DNA from: Bacteroidales bacterium
Lineage (GTDB): Bacteria > Bacteroidota > Bacteroidia > Bacteroidales > F082
Length of the DNA: 64,000 nucleotides
Direction of reading: 5' to 3'
Assembly: GCA_900769945.1 (NCBI GenBank)
Contig: CAAGIO010000010.1
Location: forward strand, 1-64,000
A model generated the notes under the pieces. That model did no database searches and was not told the DNA's origin. It saw nothing but the letters and a program-made list of their open reading frames with translations. Below are positions 52,561 through 61,418 of the stretch, one piece after another. The translations under genes and the position numbers were made by a program. How positions within the stretch are numbered: position 1 is the first letter of the stretch; every line of letters starts with the position of its first letter.

Positions 52561-53787
52561 ATGATTTCTAACGTTAAAAACATCAACATCGCCGATTTCG
52601 ACTATCCGCTACCAGAAGAGAGGATTGCAAAATATCCTCTTGCCGAGAGAGACGCCTCCAAGCTCCTTGTGATGAGAGGCGACGACATACAAGAAGACCG
52701 TTTCAGCAACATCGGCAGGCACCTGCCCAAGAACTCTCTTTTGGTTTTGAACGAGACGAAGGTAGTACGCGCACGTCTGCAGTTCGTCAAGGATTCGGGA
52801 GCGGCGATAGAGATTTTCTGTTTGGAACCCGTGTCATGCAATGGCGACTACCAGCTTGTGTTCGCCTCAGGCTCGCCGGTGGAATGGCGCTGCCTTGTAG
52901 GAAATTCAAGGAGATGGAAGAGTGGAGAGCTATCAATGCCGTTGAGAACCAATGGTAAAGAAGTGACATTAAAAGCTAAGCGCGTGGAGAGGAACGACGC
53001 ATACTCGTTGATACGCTTCTCATGGGAGCCTGAAGAGATAAGTTTCGCCGAGGTGCTTGAGTCGGCGGGAGAGATACCATTGCCGCCCTACCTGCATCGC
53101 GAGGCGGAGCCGAGCGATAGGGAACGCTACCAGACGGTGTTCGCAAAAAACGAAGGCTCGGTAGCAGCCCCCACCGCATCGTTGCATCTCACTAAACCAC
53201 TGATAGCCAAGCTGAAAGAAGAAGGCCATGAGTTCGATGAGGTGACACTGCACGTTGGAGCAGGCACCTTCCGCCCCGTAGCCTCCGACACCATAGGCGA
53301 ACACGAGATGCACTCCGAATCAATAATAATTAGGAAAAAGTTCATAGAGAACCTGCTGCATAACATCGACAGAACGATAATACCTGTTGGCACAACAAGC
53401 ATGCGCACCATAGAGTCGCTCTATTGGATTGGGGTGATGATGACAGAGCAAGGCTTAGAAGAAAGAAACATCCATGTTAACCAATGGTTCCCGTATCAGG
53501 ACAGAGAGCATCTCCCAACAGCGGAGGAGTCGTTGATGGCGACACTCAAATATCTTGAGACTCATAATCTCGATGTCTTGCACGCAACCACAGCACTGAT
53601 GATTGCGCCATCATGCCCTATAATGCTCTCCAAGGCGTTGATTACCAACTTCCATCAGCCAAAAAGCACATTACTCCTGCTCGTCTGCGCCCTCATAGGG
53701 AAACGATGGGAGAAGGCTTACGCCTACGCTCTCGCACACGGCTTCCGTTTCCTCAGCTACGGCGACAGCTGCCTTTTCATCCCATGA
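52561..53787 (+). CDS. queA: tRNA preQ1(34) S-adenosylmethionine ribosyltransferase-isomerase
   Basis: 408 aa. It makes epoxyqueuosine in tRNA anticodons. Signatures 'DFDYPLPEERIAKYPLAERDASKLL', 'LPPYLHREAEPSDRERYQTVFAKNEGSVAAPTASLH' (split over positions ~175-215) and 'VTLHVGAGTFRPV'. Longer than E. coli QueA (356 aa), as in other Bacteroidetes. Its last 11 bases overlap the 3' end of the convergent regulator gene. Confidence 0.95.
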   Translation: MISNVKNINIADFDYPLPEERIAKYPLAERDASKLLVMRGDDIQEDRFSNIGRHLPKNSLLVLNETKVVRARLQFVKDSGAAIEIFCLEPVSCNGDYQLVFASGSPVEWRCLVGNSRRWKSGELSMPLRTNGKEVTLKAKRVERNDAYSLIRFSWEPEEISFAEVLESAGEIPLPPYLHREAEPSDRERYQTVFAKNEGSVAAPTASLHLTKPLIAKLKEEGHEFDEVTLHVGAGTFRPVASDTIGEHEMHSESIIIRKKFIENLLHNIDRTIIPVGTTSMRTIESLYWIGVMMTEQGLEERNIHVNQWFPYQDREHLPTAEESLMATLKYLETHNLDVLHATTALMIAPSCPIMLSKALITNFHQPKSTLLLLVCALIGKRWEKAYAYALAHGFRFLSYGDSCLFIP

Positions 53788-54499
53788 CAGGCTCCATCAC
53801 CACAAGGCGGAAACCCACACCATGAACCGTCACAATGCTGACATCCGGGTCGGCCCTGAGATATTTACGCAAACGCGCGATGAAGACATCCATCGAACGC
53901 CCGATGAAATAATCGCTGCTGCCCCAAATCATCTTCAAGACCTTCTTACGCGTCACCAACTCGTTCTTGTTCTCGTAAAGAACCTTTAACAATGCCGCCT
54001 CCTTGCGCGTCAACGGCTGCTCCTTACCATCATGAATCAAAAGAAGATTCTTGGTGTCGAACACGAAACTGCCAAGCATTATCGTCTTCTCATCTTTTAA
54101 CTCACTAACAGAGTCGTTATCCCTGAGACGCCGTGACATCATCGCAGTGCGCAGACCTAACTCCTTGTTCTGTAATGGCTTGACGACATAATCATCAATA
54201 CGGAGATCAAGGTTACGCAACATGTCAGAATGCCGGACACCATCTATCAGGAAAATCACCGGGATGTCGGGACAGAGCATCCTGAGCTGCACTGCAAGGG
54301 AGAAGCCGTCGGTCTCAGCCACATCAGCATCAATGACACATAAATCCACATCGTTTTTCTTGAACAATTCAAGGGCGTCAAAGCTGTTACGGGCTTGAAT
54401 AATTCTGTAAACCTCTAACGACACACCACTGTTGACAGTGTCGTTCAAACATTGCCTATTACCAACAAAAAGTAAAGGAATCTTGCCTTGCTTATTCAT
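53777..54499 (-). CDS. OmpR-type response regulator with an atypical receiver
   Basis: 240 aa from the ATG at 54499. The N-terminal receiver has the phospho-Asp in 'DLCVIDADVAETDGF' (D57) and the conserved Lys in 'DDYVVKPLQNKE', but the acidic pair near residue 10 that binds Mg2+ is replaced (LLFVGNRQ instead of the usual E/D-D). The C-terminal winged helix (residues ~145-235, 'LTRKEAALLKVLYENKNELVTRKKVLKMIWG', 'VFIARLRKYLRADPDV') is normal and binds DNA. No histidine kinase is adjacent. Possibly phosphorylation-independent. Confidence 0.9.
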   Translation of the reverse strand: MNKQGKIPLLFVGNRQCLNDTVNSGVSLEVYRIIQARNSFDALELFKKNDVDLCVIDADVAETDGFSLAVQLRMLCPDIPVIFLIDGVRHSDMLRNLDLRIDDYVVKPLQNKELGLRTAMMSRRLRDNDSVSELKDEKTIMLGSFVFDTKNLLLIHDGKEQPLTRKEAALLKVLYENKNELVTRKKVLKMIWGSSDYFIGRSMDVFIARLRKYLRADPDVSIVTVHGVGFRLVVMEPVMG

Positions 54500-54562
54500 A
54501 ATATATTGTTTATCAATAATAACCAACGAGGCAAGGTTTTGTTTAACAGGAAGAAAAATAAA

Positions 54563-55537
54563 CTATTTTATCCTATTATAAAGAGAGGAGGCATAGTTAC
54601 GGAGCACCGTCTTACGTTCTTCGGGCAGAGCGATAGAATCGAGGTGGCGGAGAGAGTTCTCGTAATAATTAGTCATTACGTCGGTAACAATCTGGCGGAC
54701 ATTATATTTATCGAAAATTTCGAGCACGGCCTTCATCTTGGCGTCGTCCCGTCCCTTAGGCATCTTGAAGAAATCCTCAAGTCTGCGTTTATCGTCATCA
54801 GAGGCGAGTTCAAGAGCCTTAAGGTAGAGATAAGTCTTTTTATTATCAGCGATGTCACCACCGGGAAGTTTGCCGAACACCTTCACATCGCCATAGCAGT
54901 CGAAAAGGTCGTCCTGAAGTTGGAAGGCGATGCCGAGGGCGATGCCGAAGTCATAAACCGCCTTTTTCCCTTGTTCGTCAGCGTCAGCCATGATAGCACC
55001 TATTTTCAAGACGGAGCCGAGGAGCACTGCTGTCTTAAGCCGAATCATCTCAATATATTCATCGAGGGTGACATCATTGATAGTCTCGAAGTTAAGGTCG
55101 TACTGCTGTCCTTCGCACACTTCGAGGGCAACCTTGCAAAGCTCGTTAAGGACATCGGAAGAGTGAGCGGGGTCGGTCTTGAGAGAATATTGGAAGGCCT
55201 TGATAAGCATAGTGTCGCCGGAAAGCAGCGCGATGTTGGAGTTCCATTTATGATACACCGTCTCCAAGCCGCGGCGCAGCGGAGCCTCGTCCATAATATC
55301 GTCATGGACAAGGGTGAAGTTATGGAAGATTTCGGCTGACACCGCTGGCACTAAGCATTTGTTGATGTCGCCGCCGAACATCTCGCAAGCAAGGAGGCAC
55401 AAGGTTGGACGCATGCGCTTTCCCTTCTGGCTCATAGTATAGTCAATAGGGGCGTACAACTCTCCCGGTACACCCGTAAAATCTTGTGACTCAATATAGT
55501 CAGTGATTAAATCCTGAATTATTTCAACAGAAGTCAT
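54563..55537 (-). CDS. Polyprenyl diphosphate synthase
   Basis: 324 aa. A trans-prenyltransferase of isoprenoid chain elongation. First Asp-rich motif 'LVHDDIMDEAPLRRGLETVYHKW', second 'AFQLQDDLFDCYGD'; 'PIDYTMSQKGKRMRPTLCLLACE' near the N-terminus. Likely geranylgeranyl/octaprenyl class for quinones or carrier lipids; the product length cannot be read from the bases alone. Its ATG overlaps the MMPL gene stop by 4 bases. Confidence 0.92.
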   Translation of the reverse strand: MTSVEIIQDLITDYIESQDFTGVPGELYAPIDYTMSQKGKRMRPTLCLLACEMFGGDINKCLVPAVSAEIFHNFTLVHDDIMDEAPLRRGLETVYHKWNSNIALLSGDTMLIKAFQYSLKTDPAHSSDVLNELCKVALEVCEGQQYDLNFETINDVTLDEYIEMIRLKTAVLLGSVLKIGAIMADADEQGKKAVYDFGIALGIAFQLQDDLFDCYGDVKVFGKLPGGDIADNKKTYLYLKALELASDDDKRRLEDFFKMPKGRDDAKMKAVLEIFDKYNVRQIVTDVMTNYYENSLRHLDSIALPEERKTVLRNYASSLYNRIK

Positions 55538-57837
55538 ATCTTTTTTCTATTAAATGTCAAAATCAAAGAAGGAAGGACGATAGTGTTTGTCACCATTGAC
55601 ACCAGCAGGGTGACAGGGACGAGGAGGCCTACGACCTGAGTTCCTCCGAAAGAGGAGAGTGCGAAAATAAGGAAGCCGCAGATAAGCACCGAGGCGGAAT
55701 AAATCATACTCGGTCCCGCCTCCATCATGGCAGCAAACACGGAGTCCTTGACGTTGCCGCCGCTGTATCTCATCTGGAGACGATAACGCGAGAGATAATG
55801 TATTGTGTTATCGACACTTATGCCAAGGGCAATGCTGAAGACAAGTATCGTGGACATCTTCAGTGGGATGCCGCACAGACCCATCACCCCGGCAGTGACC
55901 AACAACGGTATTAGATTAGGTATCAATGATATAAGCACAATCTTAATATCACGGAACGCAAAAACCATCAGGAGCGAGATGACGATGAACGCCAACAGCA
56001 GCGAATAGGCGAGATTCTTTAACAGGAAGTCGGTGCTTTTTAGAGTGACGACAGCGTTACCTGTCATATCCACATCATATTTTTCATGAGGGAAGATTTC
56101 TTCAATGACAGGTGCCAAAACCATCATTATGCTGTCAATCTTAGGCGTTGTCACATTAGCCATCTGAACGCTGACACGTGTGTTACGCATCTCCTTGTCC
56201 ATATACTGTTTCATGATGGAAGGCATCTCATCACCATCTATCTCAGGGAGATAACTCATGATAAAGCCGAACTCGTTGTTTGTCGGCACCTTATAATGTT
56301 CGCGTCTGCCGTTGAAGAAGCCCTGACGCGCGAACTTCACCACCTCGGCCACCGACAGAGGATCACTGAACTCCGGATAGCGCGCCAACGAGTCCTGAAG
56401 CCTGTCAACCTTCCTGATGAACGAGGCGTTCATGATACCCTTGGGCTTACGTGTGTCAATGTTTATCTCAAACGGCATCACACCGCCAACGCTCTCCTCA
56501 AAAAACATTATGTCCTTATATAGCTTGTCTTTCTGTGAGATGTCATCGACGACCCTGCCCGAGACAGGCATCTTCAAGGCACCAACGACACACAAGACAA
56601 CGACGACACTGAGGACGCAATACACTATATTCCTATGATTCTCAACGACGCACGACACCTTCCCTATCGTACGTGAAGCGAAGCCATCGTTAATCCTGTT
56701 AACACTATTGTCATCAGGCTCCCTCTGCAAACTGAAGAAGACGGGAAGCATCGTCAATGTCAAGATGAAGACTATCACGATACACACGCTCGACAAGACC
56801 CCGAAAGGCACAAGGAGGTCGTTCCTTGTGATGATGAAAGAGGCAAAACTAACAGCGGTGGTGACGTTGGTAAGGAAGTTCGCCGGACCGATACGGGTGA
56901 TGACGGTATGCAGAGCCTTGAACTTGTCGTGACAACGCGAGAACTCGCTATTATATTTGTTCAGCATAAAGACCGAGTTCTCTACACCGATGATGATGAG
57001 CAGAGGCGGGAGCACACCCGTAAGTATGGTAAGCTCATAGCCAAAGGCAGACATCAGGCCGAACATATAACCTACCGACACCACGACTATCGACAGCACC
57101 GTTATCAACACACGCCACGAGCGGAACAGCAGGTAAAGAATCAATGCCGCCACCACAATAGAGAGTACAGAGAACAACACTATCTCCCTTATCATCATCT
57201 CTGTTGTAACCTCACGGATATAAGGAAGACCGGAGATGTGCATCTCAACGCCGTTCCTCTCACCGAAGCCCTCGATTTTCTCCTGAATAGCGTTCACCAA
57301 ATCAGTACGAAGATTTGAGTTAATGTATTTATTATCAACAACAATCATCATTATCGCACTATTCATCTCCTTATTAAACAAGAGCCCGTCATAGAGAGCG
57401 AGGCTATACACCACAGCCTTTATCGAGTCAACCTCCGTTTGTGAGGAAGGACGTTGTCGCACCACATCCGAAATCTTGAATTTCGCCGCAGCCTCATCTT
57501 TCTCAATATTATAAATCCTTGATACCGAGAGACATTCATCTACACCATCGATATTCATTATCTCCTCACACAGGTCGTAATACTCCTGAAAATGCTTTAA
57601 AGTGAAAAGGCTGTCATCAACCATTCCGGCGAAGATAGTGCCGCCGTCATCTCCGTAACGTTCAAGAAACTGTTGATACACCAGCATCACCGGGTCGCTA
57701 TCAGGCAAAGTGGTGGGCGTATGATACGACATCTTTACATTGGCAGTGCGTATCATCAACAAAATCAACAAAATAAAGATAACACAGAGGTTTAATACAC
57801 GATGATTCAGTATATAGTCTGCAATTTTATTCCACAT
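55534..57837 (-). CDS. RND/MMPL-family exporter
   Basis: 767 aa with twelve hydrophobic segments arranged in two halves, each with a large periplasmic loop after its first helix ('LCVIFILLILLMIRTANVKM' and 'NIVYCVLSVVVVLCVVGALKM'). RND motif D-like charged residues lie in 'ISVDNTIHYLSRYRLQMRYSGG'. Resembles HpnN/MMPL exporters of lipids or hopanoids. Translationally coupled to the polyprenyl synthase, suggesting export of a prenyl-linked lipid (inference). Own promoter at 57877-57884. Confidence 0.9.
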   Translation of the reverse strand: MWNKIADYILNHRVLNLCVIFILLILLMIRTANVKMSYHTPTTLPDSDPVMLVYQQFLERYGDDGGTIFAGMVDDSLFTLKHFQEYYDLCEEIMNIDGVDECLSVSRIYNIEKDEAAAKFKISDVVRQRPSSQTEVDSIKAVVYSLALYDGLLFNKEMNSAIMMIVVDNKYINSNLRTDLVNAIQEKIEGFGERNGVEMHISGLPYIREVTTEMMIREIVLFSVLSIVVAALILYLLFRSWRVLITVLSIVVVSVGYMFGLMSAFGYELTILTGVLPPLLIIIGVENSVFMLNKYNSEFSRCHDKFKALHTVITRIGPANFLTNVTTAVSFASFIITRNDLLVPFGVLSSVCIVIVFILTLTMLPVFFSLQREPDDNSVNRINDGFASRTIGKVSCVVENHRNIVYCVLSVVVVLCVVGALKMPVSGRVVDDISQKDKLYKDIMFFEESVGGVMPFEINIDTRKPKGIMNASFIRKVDRLQDSLARYPEFSDPLSVAEVVKFARQGFFNGRREHYKVPTNNEFGFIMSYLPEIDGDEMPSIMKQYMDKEMRNTRVSVQMANVTTPKIDSIMMVLAPVIEEIFPHEKYDVDMTGNAVVTLKSTDFLLKNLAYSLLLAFIVISLLMVFAFRDIKIVLISLIPNLIPLLVTAGVMGLCGIPLKMSTILVFSIALGISVDNTIHYLSRYRLQMRYSGGNVKDSVFAAMMEAGPSMIYSASVLICGFLIFALSSFGGTQVVGLLVPVTLLVSMVTNTIVLPSLILTFNRKKI

Positions 57838-57876
57838 TTACATTTCAAAATTATATGACATAGCAAATTAGACTTG

Positions 57877-57884
57877 CAAAAATA
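57877..57884 (-). promoter_or_regulatory. MMPL operon promoter -7 element
   Basis: TATTTTTG on the minus strand, 39 bases before the ATG at 57837. No TTG at normal spacing. Confidence 0.35.
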
Positions 57885-57962
57885 CACTTTTTTGATTAAA
57901 AAAAATAATACATTTTTAACCTTTTTGTTTCAAAAGAAAGAAATGAAAAAGAGAATAAACAG

Positions 57963-58001
57963 AAGGTGCATCAAACTCTGTTTCAGAATTTGACACACCT
58001 T
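57963..58001 (-). terminator. Terminator of the efflux operon
   Basis: Imperfect stem AAGGTGCATCAAACTCTG / CAGAATTTGACACACCTT with a 3-base loop; a T-rich tract follows on the minus strand. Confidence 0.6.
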
Positions 58002-58040
58002 ACCATCAAAAAACGGGAATATCTGTAAATTTTCAGGACA

Positions 58041-59207
58041 TTAAGCCCAAAGTTGTTTTCCGTAGGTACGTTTATAAACGATGTAGGAGATGATGAGATA
58101 GGCGAACGTCTGAATCCAGAGGGCTGTTATCTCTGTTTGGACGTCAGGTAGTGTTGCGCCCATCTCCGAAATCCTCACGAACCCGTTGATTCCGAAGGTA
58201 GAAGGGAAGAGCCACGACACCATCTTCCAAGCAACGGGGATATTGCTTGCGGGCCATGATATTCCGCTGATGAAGAGCAGGGGAATAGACATGAACACGA
58301 ACATGATGATAAACGACTCGCGGTCGTGCGACAATGATGACAACGCCATGCAGAAGAACACGCAAGCGAGCAGGAAAGGCACCATGAACGAGAGCAGCGT
58401 CTTCCAGTCCCAGATATGCACAAGGTTGAAGAGCTCAGGCACAATGCACACAAGGTAAAGGGCTACGAAGATATAAATCACAAAATACACCATCGACTTA
58501 CCGAGCAGCACCTCGATAGGATTTTTCCCAATGATATGAGGTTCAGCGATATGCTTACGGTTTTTTTCTCTCTCCTCCCCTGCCATCATTCCGACGCCGA
58601 GCAGCATTGTCTGCTGAATTATCAGTATCAGCACTGCCGGGATAAGGAATGTTGCGAAGCCGCTCTGAGTATTAAACAGAGGCACGAACTTATATTCGAT
58701 AGGATATTGGAAGGCAGCGAGTTGTGCATCGGTAGCGCCCGGCATGCGTGTGGCCTTGATATCTTTATTCATATCGAGGGAGGCCTCGGTGCAGCTGCTC
58801 AGCACCGCCTTATAGTAGAGCATTCCGCTCATATCCGAATAGAGCTGCACGGTGGTCTGGCGCATCTCGGCAATATCTTTTTCAAAGTCCTTTGGGATAT
58901 ACACCAAGCAGTAGGCGGCGCGGGTATGAATCATCTCTTCGGCTTCCTGCATGTCGGCGCAATGAGCCACAATCTTGATGTCGGCAGTAGCATCAGCACG
59001 ACGCAGGAACTCACGGCTCATAGGAGAGTTACAGTCGTCAACGACCACGGTGGGCACTTCCCTAACCGTCTCATTTCCATAGAGATAAGAATAGAGAAGC
59101 GGATAAAGGAAAGGCACTACGATGAAGAACACTACGACACCCACATCAGTCAAGGCGCACTTCATCTCGTAAGCCCACACATCTATTGTATTTCTTAACC
59201 ATTTCAT
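58041..59207 (-). CDS. ABC-2 type permease (second copy)
   Basis: 388 aa from the ATG at 59207; an earlier start at 59240 would overlap the preceding gene. ABC2_membrane_3 architecture: one N-terminal helix (VGVVVFFIVVPFLYPLLYSYLYG), a long extracytoplasmic segment (~45-170), then five C-terminal helices ('FLIPAVLILIIQQTMLLGVGMM', 'IMFVFMSIPLLFISGISWP'). Typical of YbhS/YbhR-type exporters. No ATPase gene in the operon. Last gene of the operon. Confidence 0.9.
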   Translation of the reverse strand: MKWLRNTIDVWAYEMKCALTDVGVVVFFIVVPFLYPLLYSYLYGNETVREVPTVVVDDCNSPMSREFLRRADATADIKIVAHCADMQEAEEMIHTRAAYCLVYIPKDFEKDIAEMRQTTVQLYSDMSGMLYYKAVLSSCTEASLDMNKDIKATRMPGATDAQLAAFQYPIEYKFVPLFNTQSGFATFLIPAVLILIIQQTMLLGVGMMAGEEREKNRKHIAEPHIIGKNPIEVLLGKSMVYFVIYIFVALYLVCIVPELFNLVHIWDWKTLLSFMVPFLLACVFFCMALSSLSHDRESFIIMFVFMSIPLLFISGISWPASNIPVAWKMVSWLFPSTFGINGFVRISEMGATLPDVQTEITALWIQTFAYLIISYIVYKRTYGKQLWA

Positions 59208-59217
59208 ATTCAATATT

Positions 59218-60384
59218 TTAATGCGTATAATGATATTCAAGTAAGAATTTCTTCAGTCTGTATAGAAGGAGCAGAGGAAAAGCGATGAAGGCTATCTGTA
59301 TTGCTATATTTACAAAGGAGTAAGACAGAGGGAGTCCGTTCAGGGCTTGATCGACATAAATGAGGAAGTAATGCCGGAGTGGGAAGAGCCACGACAGAGC
59401 CTTCAGAGGTGCTGGGAACGCCATCATCGGGAAGGAGAATCCAGAGATAGGAAATGACAGCACGCCCCAGAGGGTGGCAAGGCTGAGAGCCCAGCGGAGG
59501 TGGCCGACGCAGCAGCAGAAGAACAGTCCGAAAGCCATAGATGCAAGGACGAGCAGCACCATGTTCAGCACCATAGGCCATATCCCGCTGTTCAGAGGGA
59601 ACTGCCACACTCCGTAGAGCAGGAACAGGCAGAACGCACCCATAGAGAGCCATATCAGCAGATGAGGGAGCAGCTTTCCGACAAGAGCCTTAAACATGTT
59701 GTTATCAGCCATCGCCAGCCATTCTTTAGAAGTCTCCTCTTTCAGCTCCACATAGATGGCGTAGATGGTGACCTGCATTATCAGCAGCATCAGTATGCCG
59801 GGCAGCAGAGTGTTTGACAGATACAGCGAGTAGTTCAGCATCGGGTTGTTGACGGCGTGCATCTCCATTTTTATAGGCTGCAGCACTGCCATCGCCTCGT
59901 CATCGGTATAGCCTTTGGCATAGAGGGTGGAACGTGTCACCGCGCCGGAGCCTAATTCCGACATCATCTTCATGTCGCGATACAACAGTGATGCCGGTAT
60001 GAGGTAAGAAGGGGCGGTATAGAACGACACCACCGGCTGTTTGCCCGATATTGCTTCTCGCGTTGTCCCGTCCGGGATAAAATAGAAGGCGTAAATCTCG
60101 CCACGCTGCATCGCTTGCCGTGCGGAGGCCATATCAGGGTAATGTCTGATGACATCAACGGCTTGGAACGATTCGAGGTTACGTATTATCTCGCGGGAGG
60201 TGGAGGTGTTGTCCTCATCGACGACGCCGGCAGGGAGATTGGAGGGAAGCCCTTCTCCCATGAGCGTGGTGAAGAACAAGAAGGCTATCAGTGGCGCTAC
60301 TATCATACAGAACAGATAGATAGGGCGCGACAGGAGCCTCTTCTCCTCTCTTGCGGCTATCGCTAAGATTCCTTTATCCATCAT
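59218..60384 (-). CDS. ABC-2 type permease (first copy)
   Basis: 388 aa with the same layout as the next gene: N-terminal helix (PIYLFCMIVAPLIAFLFFTTLMG), an extracytoplasmic segment to ~170, and five C-terminal helices ('LLPGILMLLIMQVTIYAIYVEL', 'SFPISGFSFPMMAFPAPLKALSWLFPL'). The ATG overlaps the stop of the HlyD gene by 4 bases. Presumably dimerises with the second permease; the energy source is not encoded here. Confidence 0.9.
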   Translation of the reverse strand: MMDKGILAIAAREEKRLLSRPIYLFCMIVAPLIAFLFFTTLMGEGLPSNLPAGVVDEDNTSTSREIIRNLESFQAVDVIRHYPDMASARQAMQRGEIYAFYFIPDGTTREAISGKQPVVSFYTAPSYLIPASLLYRDMKMMSELGSGAVTRSTLYAKGYTDDEAMAVLQPIKMEMHAVNNPMLNYSLYLSNTLLPGILMLLIMQVTIYAIYVELKEETSKEWLAMADNNMFKALVGKLLPHLLIWLSMGAFCLFLLYGVWQFPLNSGIWPMVLNMVLLVLASMAFGLFFCCCVGHLRWALSLATLWGVLSFPISGFSFPMMAFPAPLKALSWLFPLRHYFLIYVDQALNGLPLSYSFVNIAIQIAFIAFPLLLLYRLKKFLLEYHYTH

Positions 60385-61379
60385 TTCTCATTTATTCTAT
60401 ATAACACCGTCATTCCGGGGCGTATGCCATCGACATTGCTGACAGGCACGGCACGCACCTCGAAGGTCTTGAGGTCGTATTGACCTGTCTGCTTGGTAGC
60501 CTTCCATGCGGCATATTCTCCCCTGTCCTTCATATAGTTTACTTCCATCTCAACGGTAGTGCCAAGAGCCGGTATCTCTGCCGTGAAGCGTTGTCCCATC
60601 TGCATCTTCTGCAGGTTGTCTTCTCTAACATTAAAGGAGACCCAGATGTCGTCCATGACGGCGATGTTCATGATAGGTGCGCCTGTGCCAACGAGTTCGC
60701 CGGCATGAGGGAATATGTCGGTCACTTCGCCGTCAGAATAAGCGGTCAGGATTGTCTCCTTCAGATATGAGTCCACCTCGGCCACTACGCCTTCGGCTTG
60801 GAGGACGTTAGCGGCGGCCATCTCCTTATCCTCTTTCTGTGCGCCGTCCTTGGCCATGTCGTACTGCGATTTTGCGGCTCTCTCGGTGGATACTGCCGCA
60901 TCATATTGAGCCTTTGCCTCATCATATTTCTGCTCACTCACCACGCCCTCCTTATAGAGGTTGCTCACACGTCGGAACGACTTCTGCATTATCTCGGTAT
61001 TGACTTTTGCCTTCTGCCACAGCTCATACGCGCTCTGTATCTGCTCTTGGCGTGCGCCGGCCTCGGCCTTGTCGCTCATGGCTATAGCCGCCGACCTCAC
61101 CGCCTCGGCCTGCGCTAACTTTGCCTCCACATCGGGGGCCTCGATGATAGCAAGGGTGTCGCCAGCCTTCACCATCTGCCCTTCCTTAACCCTGTATTCC
61201 ATTATCCTTCCGGGAACCTTGCTCGAAACACGGTACTCCGTGACCTCCGCCTGCCCCTGAAGTATCTCGTTGGTCCTGCCGTATGTTATTGAGCCAACGA
61301 CGCATACCACCGTTATTATTACCACTAATACCACCAACGCTATGAAAGTGTTTATCTTTTGTGCTTTATCTGTTGCCAT
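60381..61379 (-). CDS. HlyD-family periplasmic adaptor
   Basis: 332 aa. A membrane anchor (INTFIALVVLVVIITVVCVVG), biotinyl-lipoyl halves ('YRVSSKVPGRIMEYRVKEGQMVKAGDTLAII' and later 'ILTAYSDGEVTDIFPHAGELVGTGAPIM'), between them a long coiled coil with Ala/Glu/Lys-rich repeats (residues ~75-190). Bridges the permeases to TolC. Same operon as TolC and both permeases. Confidence 0.92.
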   Translation of the reverse strand: MATDKAQKINTFIALVVLVVIITVVCVVGSITYGRTNEILQGQAEVTEYRVSSKVPGRIMEYRVKEGQMVKAGDTLAIIEAPDVEAKLAQAEAVRSAAIAMSDKAEAGARQEQIQSAYELWQKAKVNTEIMQKSFRRVSNLYKEGVVSEQKYDEAKAQYDAAVSTERAAKSQYDMAKDGAQKEDKEMAAANVLQAEGVVAEVDSYLKETILTAYSDGEVTDIFPHAGELVGTGAPIMNIAVMDDIWVSFNVREDNLQKMQMGQRFTAEIPALGTTVEMEVNYMKDRGEYAAWKATKQTGQYDLKTFEVRAVPVSNVDGIRPGMTVLYRINEK

Positions 61380-61418
61380 AATATTGATTTTTAAATTGTT
61401 ATTTAATTGTTTCTTTAA

